From Hormiphora californensis (taxonomy: Eukaryota; Ctenophora; Tentaculata; Cydippida; Pleurobrachiidae), in assembly GCA_020137815.1 (NCBI GenBank), contig CM035351.1:1475966-1539965 (forward strand): 64,000 nucleotides of DNA, given 5' to 3'. Below are positions 1 through 10,218 of the stretch, piece after piece; position 1 is the first letter of the stretch; the number at the start of each line of letters is the position of its first letter. The translations under genes were made by a program, and so were the position numbers. A model generated the notes under the pieces. That model made no database searches. It saw only the letters and a program-made list of their open reading frames with translations, and was not told where the DNA came from.

Positions 1-24
1 CCATAGAAGCCCACGTGTACCAAC

Positions 25-789
25 CTGTAAGAGGATGAGCTCCCAGAATCCCTGCATGTCATCGGCAGTCACTTTCCGCGTCGTCTTCTGCAATGGAGGA
101 ATGTTAAGATCAGCCGAAGACTTGCAACGTATTTGTAAAATGCAAGTAGAGCATAGTAAGATCATTTTGTATGGTCGGGGGGGGGGGGGAGAGAGAAATC
201 AGGAAATAAACCTAGATCATAGTTAGCTCTGGGGGACCTAGTGAGGCTGATTATTCTGCTAGACAAGATAGAAAGGGTATAATTTGTGAAGCCAACATTG
301 GCTGAATAGAACAATAGGAATGGGAGGAAGGGAAAGAATGGGGAATAGATAGAGAAAGGGAAGCTAGCCAGGTGGCTCGTGGCCTGTGTACAGTGTACAC
401 ATGTGTATTGGGCCTGATACCGACTCTGTTGTGGGTCCATTAATGTGACCCCATCAGTGTATGCATGCTAGATTAATAGTGAGAGTGGGAGAGGAGAGAG
501 GGACAGAGAGAGATAGGGAGAGAGACAAGGTAGAAGAGAGAAAGAAAGAGAAGGAATAGAAAGAAAGAAAGAGAAGGAAATAAGAAAAAGAGAGAGATAG
601 AGATATAACATGCCATGTCATACGCGGGGCACAGTAATGAGATTGGATACATATTATAACACAGCCTGGGTTCACCGAGAACGCCCCAGTTATAATAACT
701 TGACTACCACTCCCTGTTTTTGAGGAAATGAATCATTTGCCCACCCATGGAGTGCACTTGGGCGGTTAGAGAGAGAGGGAGAGAGAGAG

Positions 790-839
<50 letters not shown>

Positions 840-3759
840 AAAGACGTGTCAATCAAATCATGCCTAAAAAGTTACTTTGAAGGAAAGTTCTTCTTGCACA
901 AGACTTGATGGAATAATATAAAAACGGTAGATCGATCAACTGCAATCATGGCCATAAATGGCATTATCATGATAATATTATCTATCATAATAAGGTTCCA
1001 TGGTTGATTTCCATGTTGCACATTTTACACCACCCCAATGATGCAGCAATGTACACACAGAAACACACTCTCTTCCTCTCTATCCGGCTATCCCCTTCTT
1101 TGATCTCTCTATCTATCCCTCTCTATCTCTCTCCCTCTCTCTCTGTCTCAACATATAATATTATACACCCGTTAATCCTCTCAAGTGGCTTGCTGCACCT
1201 GTGTGTAAACTGTGTCTGTGTGTGTGTGTGTGTGTAATTGGTGCAGCTCTGCAGCTCTGTAGGACTAGCGGAACTACTACGTCAGCGCCCCAATTACTAC
1301 AGATTACATCACATCCTCCTTTCTCTCTGCCCCCCCTCCCATCCCCTCTGCATATTATATTGTAACATCATGGCCACCCCCCCCCCCTTACTATTCCGTA
1401 TTCAATAGTGAGGTGATTTTCTCACGAGCTCAGTAAAGTTGACTGTGACAGGGGCCTAGAGTCAGTAAGACGTGTCATATTATATGCGAATGCCGGATAT
1501 TTATTCAACAAGCAATCATAGCTTAGTTATATATCCCCACATAGACAAAGTTTAATATTTTTGTAGAGAAAAGAAGTAACGTTTTAGAAAACTTGGGCCT
1601 AGTACCATGGTGCCCCGATATTGCAAACCCCTGTAATTCTTTTGGCAATCGGGGCACAGTGAAGCTGGGTATAATCGTGGGTTGAATAAAGTAAGATTCG
1701 CAGTTGGTAAAATGTTGAGAGAATGACGTAGGTTGACGTGCAATGTGCAATAAGGCGATTGAAAGGTTTTAAAACCAATCTTATTTGGTATATCGCTGCT
1801 AAGATTAATGAGAAGGGCAGCCTCATCACTACATACCTCGTATTCATAACACAGCTCCCTGTACTGTTTGAACTTGGATGTTAGGAGAAGGTTAGCTTTC
1901 CCGCAGCATGCCATCACTCGCCCACCAGCTGAAAGAAGGGTGGGTTACAATTTGGAGATATTATAGCATTATTTCTTGCAGGGGAAAGAAACCGCATTGA
2001 ATTACCAAGGACTCGCCCGAGACAATTGGTGAACAGAGAGAGAGAGAATGGGAGAGAGAGAGAGTGAGAGAGAGAGAGAGAGAGAGTGTGTGTGAGAGAG
2101 AGAGAGAGAAAGAGAGAGAAAGAGAGAGAGAAACTACTGATTCAAGGGATAAAAGAAGGGAAATAATGAGAAAATGAGAACATTTGCATTGTGCTGCAAT
2201 CAGTCCATTATTGTCAGGGTTTTAGTGAATAGGTAATTGCATAGCTATTACTATCGCCTAGACTAAGCTATACCTATTACCTACCACCCAAAGCCCGATC
2301 ATATCTCTCGATTCTCCCTCCCTCTTTCTAGCTTTCTCTCCCTCTGACTCTCACTCACTCACTCTCTCACTTTCTTCTCGCCCATCTTCCCGGCTGTACC
2401 ATGATGATAATGAAACCCAAGACGACGGCACACTGAAATTGAAAGGAAGCGCCCTTTCCAGGAGAGAGAGAGAGAGATCGTGACAGCAAAATTGGAGAGA
2501 TCGTGTTTCGAGAGACCATAGAAGAGTGTCTCTGGGTGTGTGTGATCGTCCTTGACAGCCAGGTACTGGCTATAGCTGTCAGAGTGTGGTCACTGATTGT
2601 GTGTGCGATCTACCCTATCCTCCCCTACCTACCTACTCAGCAAACAATCGTGGTCAGCAGTGTGTGTGATAATGAGAGACACTCACACTATATACCACTA
2701 CTGCAGAGCTGTTGATAGCCATTACACACTCAATGGGCCGCCCTTTATCCCACCCGCACTGATTTCTAGATACTTCCCACCACAAATTGTCCACAAATTG
2801 TCAATGTTATAATAATAATACACGGCTCACCGCACAATTCACAGTGGTTTCATTTCGCTCACCTTCTTCAGATACTGAGCTGGCTTCCTCGGTCAGTCCA
2901 AGGAAATACTCCCTCTCTGCTGACAAAAACTCAGCCGTTTCATTGACCATTTTTAAAAAGATGTTATTAGCTCTAATTTCCTCATCTACTAAATTCTCCT
3001 CCTCTTCCACCTCCTCCTCCTCTTCCTCGATTGCATGGCCATTAGTAACCACTATGTGACCATTCTGAAGACTATCTCCATTCTGAAGACTATCTTCGTC
3101 TGATACAACTGTCTCTGGTTTACTCAAGCACAAATCTGATAGGTTCACAATATCTGGCTGCTCTATAACTAACGAACCATCCGGTTCTATTGTCCTTGTC
3201 CTCTCTGTGGTCATGTTGTTGCACGTCGAGGTGTTCTCTGTGTTTTCGGCGATGGTACTCTTGGAGCACAGGAGGGGATCTATCACAATAACGTCACCGC
3301 GGACCCTGTTCCCGCACGTGCTCTCCTCACTTCCCGTCCTGGACCGGGATGAGGTACTGCTGTCGTCCCTTGTCTCCACTGGTCTGAGAAGGGCTCTGAT
3401 CTGGAAACATGAGAAAAGTGAGGAACAAGTTGAGCGCTTCTTTTTCCGTTTGTTACGGCAACACCCCATGATACTGCTCAACAACAAGAAAAGGCAAAGC
3501 AGGTAGTAAGAAAAGGGAGCGTGTCAGATAACACACACAAGATAAGACAACTCTCTCTCTCTCTCACCTGAGCTAGCGCTGTTACATTCTCAGCTGTGGT
3601 ATATCGGATACGGGGTGAGGTGCACTTGTCACAGGGGGAGGTGGGGGATGTTACTGGCATCTGGGCTGCATCTCGTCCTCCATCAAACATGCGGCGGAGT
3701 TGATCAAACTTGTTGCGGTTCATGGGTATCCAATGGAGATCTGTATCAGAGAGCGCCAT
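25..3759 (-). CDS. DLGAP: DLGAP/GKAP-family scaffold protein, 3'-truncated by window edge
   Basis: Four exons can be joined in frame: 3759-3568, 3400-2863, 1928-1837 and 87-25; the gene continues past position 1. Junctions are GT-AG with phases 0, 1 and 0. The start is the ATG at 3759 (MALSDTDLHWIPMNR). The middle is acidic and low-complexity, with a glutamate run near residues 190-200. The identification rests on the GKAP domain, which begins with FLKMVNETAEFLSAERE in exon 2, continues with GKANLLLTSKFKQYRELC in exon 3 and reaches DMQGFWELILLQ in exon 4. This matches, in order and spacing, the helical GKAP region of SAPAP1-4 and HURP/DLGAP5. Family members are scaffolds at postsynaptic densities (between DLG and SHANK) or on spindle microtubules (HURP). 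The visible part cannot say which branch this is, and the C-terminal PDZ ligand, if present, lies outside. More 5' exons are possible. Confidence 0.8.
88..1836 (-). repeat. DLGAP intron with simple repeats
   Basis: Intron between exons 3 and 4 of the DLGAP-like gene. It holds purine-rich GA/GGA stretches at about 480-600, a pure (GA)n tract at about 790-837, CT-rich sequence at about 1070-1145 and a short (TG)n at about 1212-1234. No coding signal is visible. Confidence 0.7.
1929..2862 (-). repeat. DLGAP intron with (GA)n
   Basis: Intron between exons 2 and 3. It contains interrupted (GA)n/(GT)n at about 2033-2133 and pyrimidine-rich sequence at 2305-2385. I see nothing else in it. Confidence 0.6.
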
Positions 3760-3928
3760 GGCTACAATAGTGGGGGTGGTGTTAATTAGTGTTAGAAGAT
3801 ACTTGATAGTACATGACCCAAAATCGCAGGTGATGCAAAGACAGTGGGACACCCTGCAGTAGTAGTAGTGGTGTTAGAACTTATTAGAGTTAATGGCAGT
3901 AGTGGTGTTATAAGATGCAATAGTAGTA

Positions 3929-4794
3929 CAGTCGGACCCCGATTTAACGGCACCCTCGGGGGAAAGGGTTTTGTCCGTTAAATCGGGGTGTCCGTTAAAT
4001 CGGGGTAGAGCATATTTGGCCCATAAAACCCTATTTTTGTCCAAAATGCTATACTAAAACACCTCTAAGTGTTAAATGTAATGTCCATGTATTGATTACA
4101 TGATAATTTCTGATTAGAAAAGTTTTTTAAATTTCAGAAAAAGTTATAAAAATTTTCTAAGGTACTACAATATCAACCACGTCCGAATCGTTTATCGAAT
4201 CAGTGCATCTTATCGCATGTCTTGCTGCTAATTAGACGGTTCGAAACGAACCGATACGTGATACCATGCCGAATCGGGGCACTTTAAGCGGGTGAGGAAG
4301 AATTTGAATTTCAAAATATATTTTTCTCTGAAAATTCATGGGGAGCACCGATCAAAGCATTGACAATCATTCTGTAAAATTTTGCAAAAAAAAGTTGTGA
4401 AATTTTTTTCAAAGGCAGGCATATCAACCACGTCCGAATCGTGTTTCGAATCAGTGCATCTTATCGTACGTCCTGTCGCTAATTAGACGGTTCGAAACGA
4501 ACCGACACGTGATCCCCATGGGGCCAGTTTAACGAGCGTCAAAATTGCGATTCGATAGGCCTCATGGGGATCACATATCTGTTCGTTTCGAATCGTCTAA
4601 TTACCGGCAAGACATGCAATAAGATGCACCGATTCGAAACACGATTCGGACGTGGTTGATACACCTTTGAAAAATTTTCAAAGAATTTTCAAAAAAATTT
4701 CAAAAAAAAATTCAAAAAGTTTTTGGGGGAAATTTATCCTGCCGTTAAATCGGGGTGCCGCTAAATCGGGGGCCGTTAAATCGGGGTCCGACTG
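3929..4794. mobile_element. Pogo/Tigger-like MITE with TA target duplication
   Basis: The 866-bp element is bounded by near-perfect 24-bp terminal inverted repeats (CAGTCGGACCCCGATTTAAC at the left, its complement at the right) and by TA dinucleotides at 3927-3928 and 4795-4796. A CAGT...CCCG...TTAA terminus with a TA duplication is typical of pogo/Tigger Tc1-mariner derivatives. Extra subterminal copies of CCGTTAAATCGGGGT lie inside both ends. The interior carries three diverged copies of a roughly 95-bp unit (about 4178-4270 and 4428-4520 direct, about 4565-4665 inverted). There is no transposase reading frame, so it is non-autonomous. It lies about 170 bp upstream of the visible DLGAP start codon. 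Confidence 0.85.
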
Positions 4795-5730
4795 TACTAG
4801 TGACTAGTGGTGGTGTTAGACGATACTACAGATCAGTAGTAGTGGTGGTGTTAGTACTAGATTACACAACAAATGAGTAGTCTAATGGCAGATCATGGGA
4901 AACAGGTGTGTGTGTGTGTGTGTTTAGTACCTCCCAACATTCCGACCCACTTAGCTGTCATGTAAGACGAGACAGCCTGCCCCTAGGAATTCACCTCTCG
5001 CCACATGTCCCCACACAAAAAGGTCACGTGTCGGTGTTCTCCAGGTCGAGCCTGGGTTCGTCCAGCAGGCCGCGCAGAGGGGATAGGGGATCTTACTCCC
5101 CCCCTCCTTGCTGCCCGCTGAGTTCCCCCTGCCCTGTTTGGCACCGCGAGAAAGGTATTGCATACGAAGGAAGTAGACGCCCGTCTATTACAAGGACAGT
5201 GGCGGAATTTACCTGTCCGAGTGACTGGTCTCTGGTTACTACTGTTGCAAGCAACTGTAGAAGTAGGTGGGTTGCCGGATACGATGTAACGATGGTTCAC
5301 TGTAGCGGACTACGGTGTCGCTGACAACGTATCTTACACATCTCAGGCTTTGGGTCGGTACCCTTAGTATGACAGATCTGCCTACGGCCTGGGAGTCCGG
5401 CGACTATTTTCCAATAGCGGTAGCTTTAAATCGATTCACACTGGCAAGCATTTGCTAAGTATCAGCTTCCAGAGGCGGCACTTTGCGTTTTCTAATGTCT
5501 CCAGAGATGTCTGGCCGTAGGTGGTCCTGTTGACCTCGACCTGCCCGGTGGTCACGGGCTCTTATCGATCATATTAACACCATAAGTATTTCCCCCTCGT
5601 ATTCGTGAATACTCTTCAGATCATAGATTTTGGCGGGGGGATTGCAATTGTTTAGGCTACATTTTGCCATGCGAGGTTAGGTTTGGTATATGCACTGCCG
5701 AAGCAGTACAGTTTGTCTAATGTGTCATGT
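4795..5730. other. Unassigned intergenic sequence
   Basis: Between the MITE and the minisatellite, on the 5' side of the DLGAP-like gene. It has short AGTAGTGGTGGTGTTAG repeats at 4798-4860, a (TG)n at 4905-4923 and then complex, fairly GC-rich sequence with no convincing exon. It could hold a promoter or first exon of the DLGAP-like gene. Confidence 0.4.
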
Positions 5731-5734
5731 GTGA

Positions 5735-5840
5735 CAGGGGTGCCAATTGTGACTGGGTCACTGGCGGGGGTGCCAATTGCGACTGGGTCACTGGCGGGGT
5801 TCCAATTGCGACTGGATCACTGGCGGTGTTCCAATTGATG
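5735..5840. repeat. 30-bp minisatellite, about 3.5 copies
   Basis: Tandem copies of a unit close to GGTGCCAATTGCGACTGGGT followed by CACTGGCGGG. Successive copies differ by a few substitutions and the last is partial. No function is visible. Confidence 0.8.
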
Positions 5841-6367
5841 GGAAACAGGTGAGGGATAGAGTTCTCTATCAGAGAGACATGATGCAATGACCCCCCCCCC
5901 CCCTCACACACAAAGATGAGGGATGAGAGGATTCGATCATGAGACCACACATACTACACGCAGAATTAGTTAGTTGTGAGCTTCTTCTTACGCTGGGAGA
6001 GAATGAGAAAAAGAAGATAGAGAGAGAGAGAGAGATAATAGTAGAATGAGAGATAGAGAAAGCCGGAGCAAAATATAGGTAGGTTGGAAGGAAAGAAGCA
6101 ATAAAAGAGGGAGTAAGGAACACATAGTATGGTAGTTGTTGAGAAAATAGAAAGCGGAATTAAACTATCTTCAAGGACAAACATTGGACCACAGAGGGTT
6201 GTGGGAAGGAGGGTTCTGAATAAACTGTGGAGATAATTTGTCTTGTTCAGACTGGGAGACCTCTCCCCTGAGAACAGCAGCAGGATGGTACAACAAGAGA
6301 TAATGGGCTCTGGAGCAGAGGGGAATAATTGGGATCCTACAAAAGAATAGCCTTGCTTGTGGAGAGT

Positions 6368-6435
<68 letters not shown>

Positions 6436-7204
6436 AACATTAACCATGTCGCTAATTTTGGGTAGACCTAGCATTGACCGAGTTAGACTGAGCTTTTAAA
6501 TCTACCGACATAGGACTACAAAAGGAGAGAGAAGTTGAGAGAGATAGAGCGAGAATGAGAGTCGAGAGAGATCGTAATATGGATAGATAGATAGAGGGTG
6601 AGAGAAAGAGCGAGATAAAGACAGAGAGATGGGTTAGAGAATGCCAGAAGATTAAAATAAAGTAAGATTTAAACACCAGCTGGCATGCATGTTGGGTTGA
6701 AGGAGGGCATTATAACTGTACATAATGGATTATTCTACAAGATGGATACAATGCGAGACTCAATTCTCACTCTCCAACTAACAAGTTGGCCAGAATTAAT
6801 ATGCAGATGTGCATTAGGATGAAACATACACAACTCTACATAGTTAGAAGACTGGTGTGGGGACTCTCTCTCTTTACAGCTCTGCTCTACAGTTCTATTG
6901 GGGGTGAAAACAGGAAGTGCTACACTTGTACTGCAGTGTGCGTGGGTTGCATGATACAACATGATGGGTTGCAGTAGGGGAGACAACAAGGCTATCTTGA
7001 GAGGTAGAGTCTCCGTCCAACCTGTCGTCTCTTGCTCTGTCTTCCCACCTCAGCAGTAGACTTCCAAGCTTCTTCCTTCCTCTCCACACCGTGTTAATGT
7101 TTGTATAATAGTCAGAGTTGGCAAGTAGAGTCCAAAATATAGAGGAAGTCAGTGAAATATAATAGTGTCGTCTGTTTAATAATGTGTACTTCCCTTAATT
7201 GTTA

Positions 7205-7242
<38 letters not shown>

Positions 7243-7397
7243 GATATGAGATGTAGTACAATGGCCTCAGTGTGTGTAAGGAGGGAGAGCTAGGAGTATG
7301 ACAAAAGCAACCGGATATTGAAACTTCAAACTCAAACCAGCAAATAAAACAGGATAAAATTTCAAACCACAAGCCAAACAACAATAAATCATTTGAG
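5841..7397. repeat. Intergenic region rich in simple repeats
   Basis: The spacer downstream of TATDN3 contains several GA tracts, notably a pure (GA)n at about 6369-6434, degenerate GATA/GAGA at 6535-6630 and (CA)n at 7207-7241. No coding exons recognised. Confidence 0.6.
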
Positions 7398-8797
7398 TCA
7401 CAATCGAATTATCCGTTTTAACCTGGGGAACAGCCTGAGTGCATTCTCAGTTGTTATTCTAGCAACTTCCTCCGCAGAGCAGCCCCATAGTTCAGCTAGA
7501 CGTGTTACAGTTAGTTTTAGGTTTAGAGGCGTGTTTGTAACACCCTTCTCAGGACCAAGACCAGGACTATCACTCTCCAATACTATCCTATCTCGGGGTA
7601 CTGTCATTGCAACTTGCTGCTGGCTGGGGTCCCTCACAATTGACGGGGCAACAGAGAAGTAGTGACCGTCAGCTATACCCTGATTAATCGCCTGCAGAGA
7701 GAAGGGGAGGAAGAATAGGGAGAAGGGGAGGAAGAATAGAGAGAAGGGGAGGAAGAATGGAGAGAGGGAAAGAGAGAGAGAGACTGTGTATGTCAATAAA
7801 ACTAAGCTGACATCGTGTATAGCCTGAGGAGGGTGGCTGAGTTGGCATGTTGCCCAAGTGTCAGACCATTACATCACTTACACACTCACTCACATGATGC
7901 ACAGTTGTTTTGCAAACAAGCAGGGCCACAATCGTGCACGGGGGAGGCGTGTAAAGAGCTGCGTGATGTGCAAATATAGAAACAAGGGAGATGAGTAATA
8001 TATGACTGGGGATTATATTCGGTAACAAGGCTGTAAACAAAGCAAGGATAAAGATATACAGGAACAGATATTATGCAGATATTAGGGGGGTCATGTCATG
8101 GCAATGAGAGGGGAGGAGGAGAAAGTTGGAGACAGAGAGAGGAATGCTAAATCTGACATGTCATCACCAACAAAGTGTGTACCTTGCGACCTCCGTCAAA
8201 TGCGTGTAACAAGGCTCCCCTGACAGAGTGTTTCCTCAGTAATTCCAAGAGAGGTTTCCCAGCAGAGCGAGAGTGTAGGTTGAGAGGCAGGTCGAATCTT
8301 TTAGAAAATGCAATCTAGGCAGGTATTCAGAAATTAGCCAATTAAATTTCCGATAAACGTTATTTTCACCAGACCTGTTGCTCTAGTGCTGCCTTCTGTT
8401 CATCTCTCTCAGCGCTGGTAGGGCAGAGCCATCTAGAAAAGTCAAGACCACATTCACCAAGACAGACGGCCTTCTCGGCGTGTTGACAAAGCCAACCTTC
8501 CAGATCAAACGTGTCCTTGACAGTCAAATGCCGCTTCTGGACAAAATGTACTTATGTGAAATTCAAATAAAGATGGTTGACTAAACTAACATTTTCACCA
8601 CACCCCTGAATGGGATGAAGACCCAAACCGAAACAGACGTTATTTCCTTCCAACTTGACGACATCTCCAAAATCAGTATAACTCATGCCAACATTAACGA
8701 CAAATAACTCAGTTTCGTCGCATTCTTTTAGAATCGTTTCAAGTGAATCCTGAAGTTCAGAACTCGAGAGATGAGCGTGGCAATCTATCAAAACCAT
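7398..8797 (-). CDS. TATDN3: TatD-family deoxyribonuclease (TATDN3 orthologue), 4 exons
   Basis: Exons 8797-8591, 8536-8375, 8314-8183 and 7691-7398 are all joined in phase 0 and give 264 residues, close to human TATDN3. TatD proteins are metal-dependent 3'-5' exonucleases/DNases with a TIM-barrel amidohydrolase fold. The metal ligands are all visible: the HxH pair in DCHAHL at residues 5-10, the glutamate in LGECGLDF near 97-104, histidines in LNLHSRSAG and LLHAFDG, and the aspartate in ESDSPGLGPEK. The last of these, with TENALRLFP near the C-terminus, is diagnostic of the TATDN3 subgroup rather than TATDN1/2. Splice sites are canonical; intron 1 uses GTTAGT. The start is the first ATG, three residues before the catalytic HxH. 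The gene appears intact and active. Confidence 0.93.
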
Positions 8798-10079
8798 ATG
8801 GGACTAAAATGGGGGGAGGGGTAGAGCCTAGGTAGCCCGCAGCACCTTGCAAGTTGCATCTTGCCTAAGCCTCTATGTTAAAAATAAATAAAAATACGAG
8901 TTTAATCTGCTGCATTTATGAGGCGGTTTGTTTTTAGACGTTAACGGCAGATAAGAGTCACAAGATTGCTAGGATATCAGTATGAGCAACCTCGGGAATG
9001 TCCAGTTAGCGCACAGGCCACAGCGTGGCCAGTTTTGACCTATCACAACAGTTAGCACAGATGTGATCCCCGCGTCATAAGAGCCGTGATTGGTCAAGTA
9101 GAGTCACGCTGCACTGTGTGTGTTACTTGAACATTTCCGAGGTTGCTGAATATCTTTGAGCCTCAAAAGACAAAGTCAAAGGACACTGAACAGAGACGCT
9201 GGTCGCAGGAATTTGAAAAGTTTTAAAAAAATTTGGCATACGTTGCAGGCCCCTTATAATATAATATAAGGGGCCTGGAGGGAATACCGCGCTAGGGGGG
9301 AATACATAATCAATCATATCTCCGGTTCCATATAAGGTACAGAAATCGTTTTGGTAGCGTTGGAAAGAGGAAGATAACAGCTTTCAAATGCAACCGGTTT
9401 CAGGTCTCTATCTTATCAGGAACAGGAGATATGAACCAAACTCCGCAAAATCGAGTGCGGTAAAATCAAAATTTGAATGAAATTTTAAAAAAGGTGTCCC
9501 TGCAAGAATCTGTGACGTCACTTTTTGAAAACAACCCATCTTTCAACGGCTATTGCTCAGCCTCCTTAAGTCCAATTAACTTCTCTCAAAAACAGCAAGG
9601 TAGATAATCGTCAGATCTAACAACTGGTGAAAGAATCAAGTCAAACGGACTTCAGGAGCCAAAGTTATAAGCACCGCCGTTTTTTCGACCGCAAAGTTAT
9701 CTTCGACCCAGCCGGGATCAGGCCAAACGCGCGCGCGGCATTCCCTCCAGTCCCCTCGTTGCGGGGGTGCGCGCATGAGGGGGCTGCAGCGCATTCCAAT
9801 AAAAAAATTTGTGAAAAAATTTAAAAATCGAGAAACAAAAACTCTGAATTTTTGAATTTGAATTATTTTCGCCGCGCGCGCGAATAAACTGCGCGGAATG
9901 TTTTTGCGCGTCACCAAATTCACCAATCATTGCGCTGACAAGCGCAACGGTGGCCGTTTATCGAGAAAACTCATGACCTGAGTCTGCACCCAAGTTGGTT
10001 TCCCATGAATATAGAAGTCAAGAGAAGCAAAATACCAGTTCTTTTGTACGATAAAATTACATTCACATTCACAATTATA
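8798..10079. other. Intergenic region with dispersed-repeat fragments
   Basis: No gene found. At 9250-9280 there is a palindrome, GGCCCCTTATAATATAATAT and complement. At about 9318-9376 there is a segment (core CGTTTTGGTAGCGTTGGAAA) that recurs in the small MITE at 47810-48053, so a copy of the same dispersed family probably lies here. The 9720-9900 stretch is unusually rich in GCGCGC. Confidence 0.5.
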
Positions 10080-10218
10080 TCAACGTCAAATCAAATCAAA
10101 TTCAAATCAAATTCATAAATTTGCGTAACACACAGGATATTTAAAAAGATAAACCTCCTAAAAAGAGTCAATACTCAGTACACTCACAGCACAGCGACAC
10201 ATAACACACTAACACGCA

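Noticed and set aside
4908-5324. 138-residue frame
   Set aside because: No homology recognised, no splice context, begins in a (TG)n tract.
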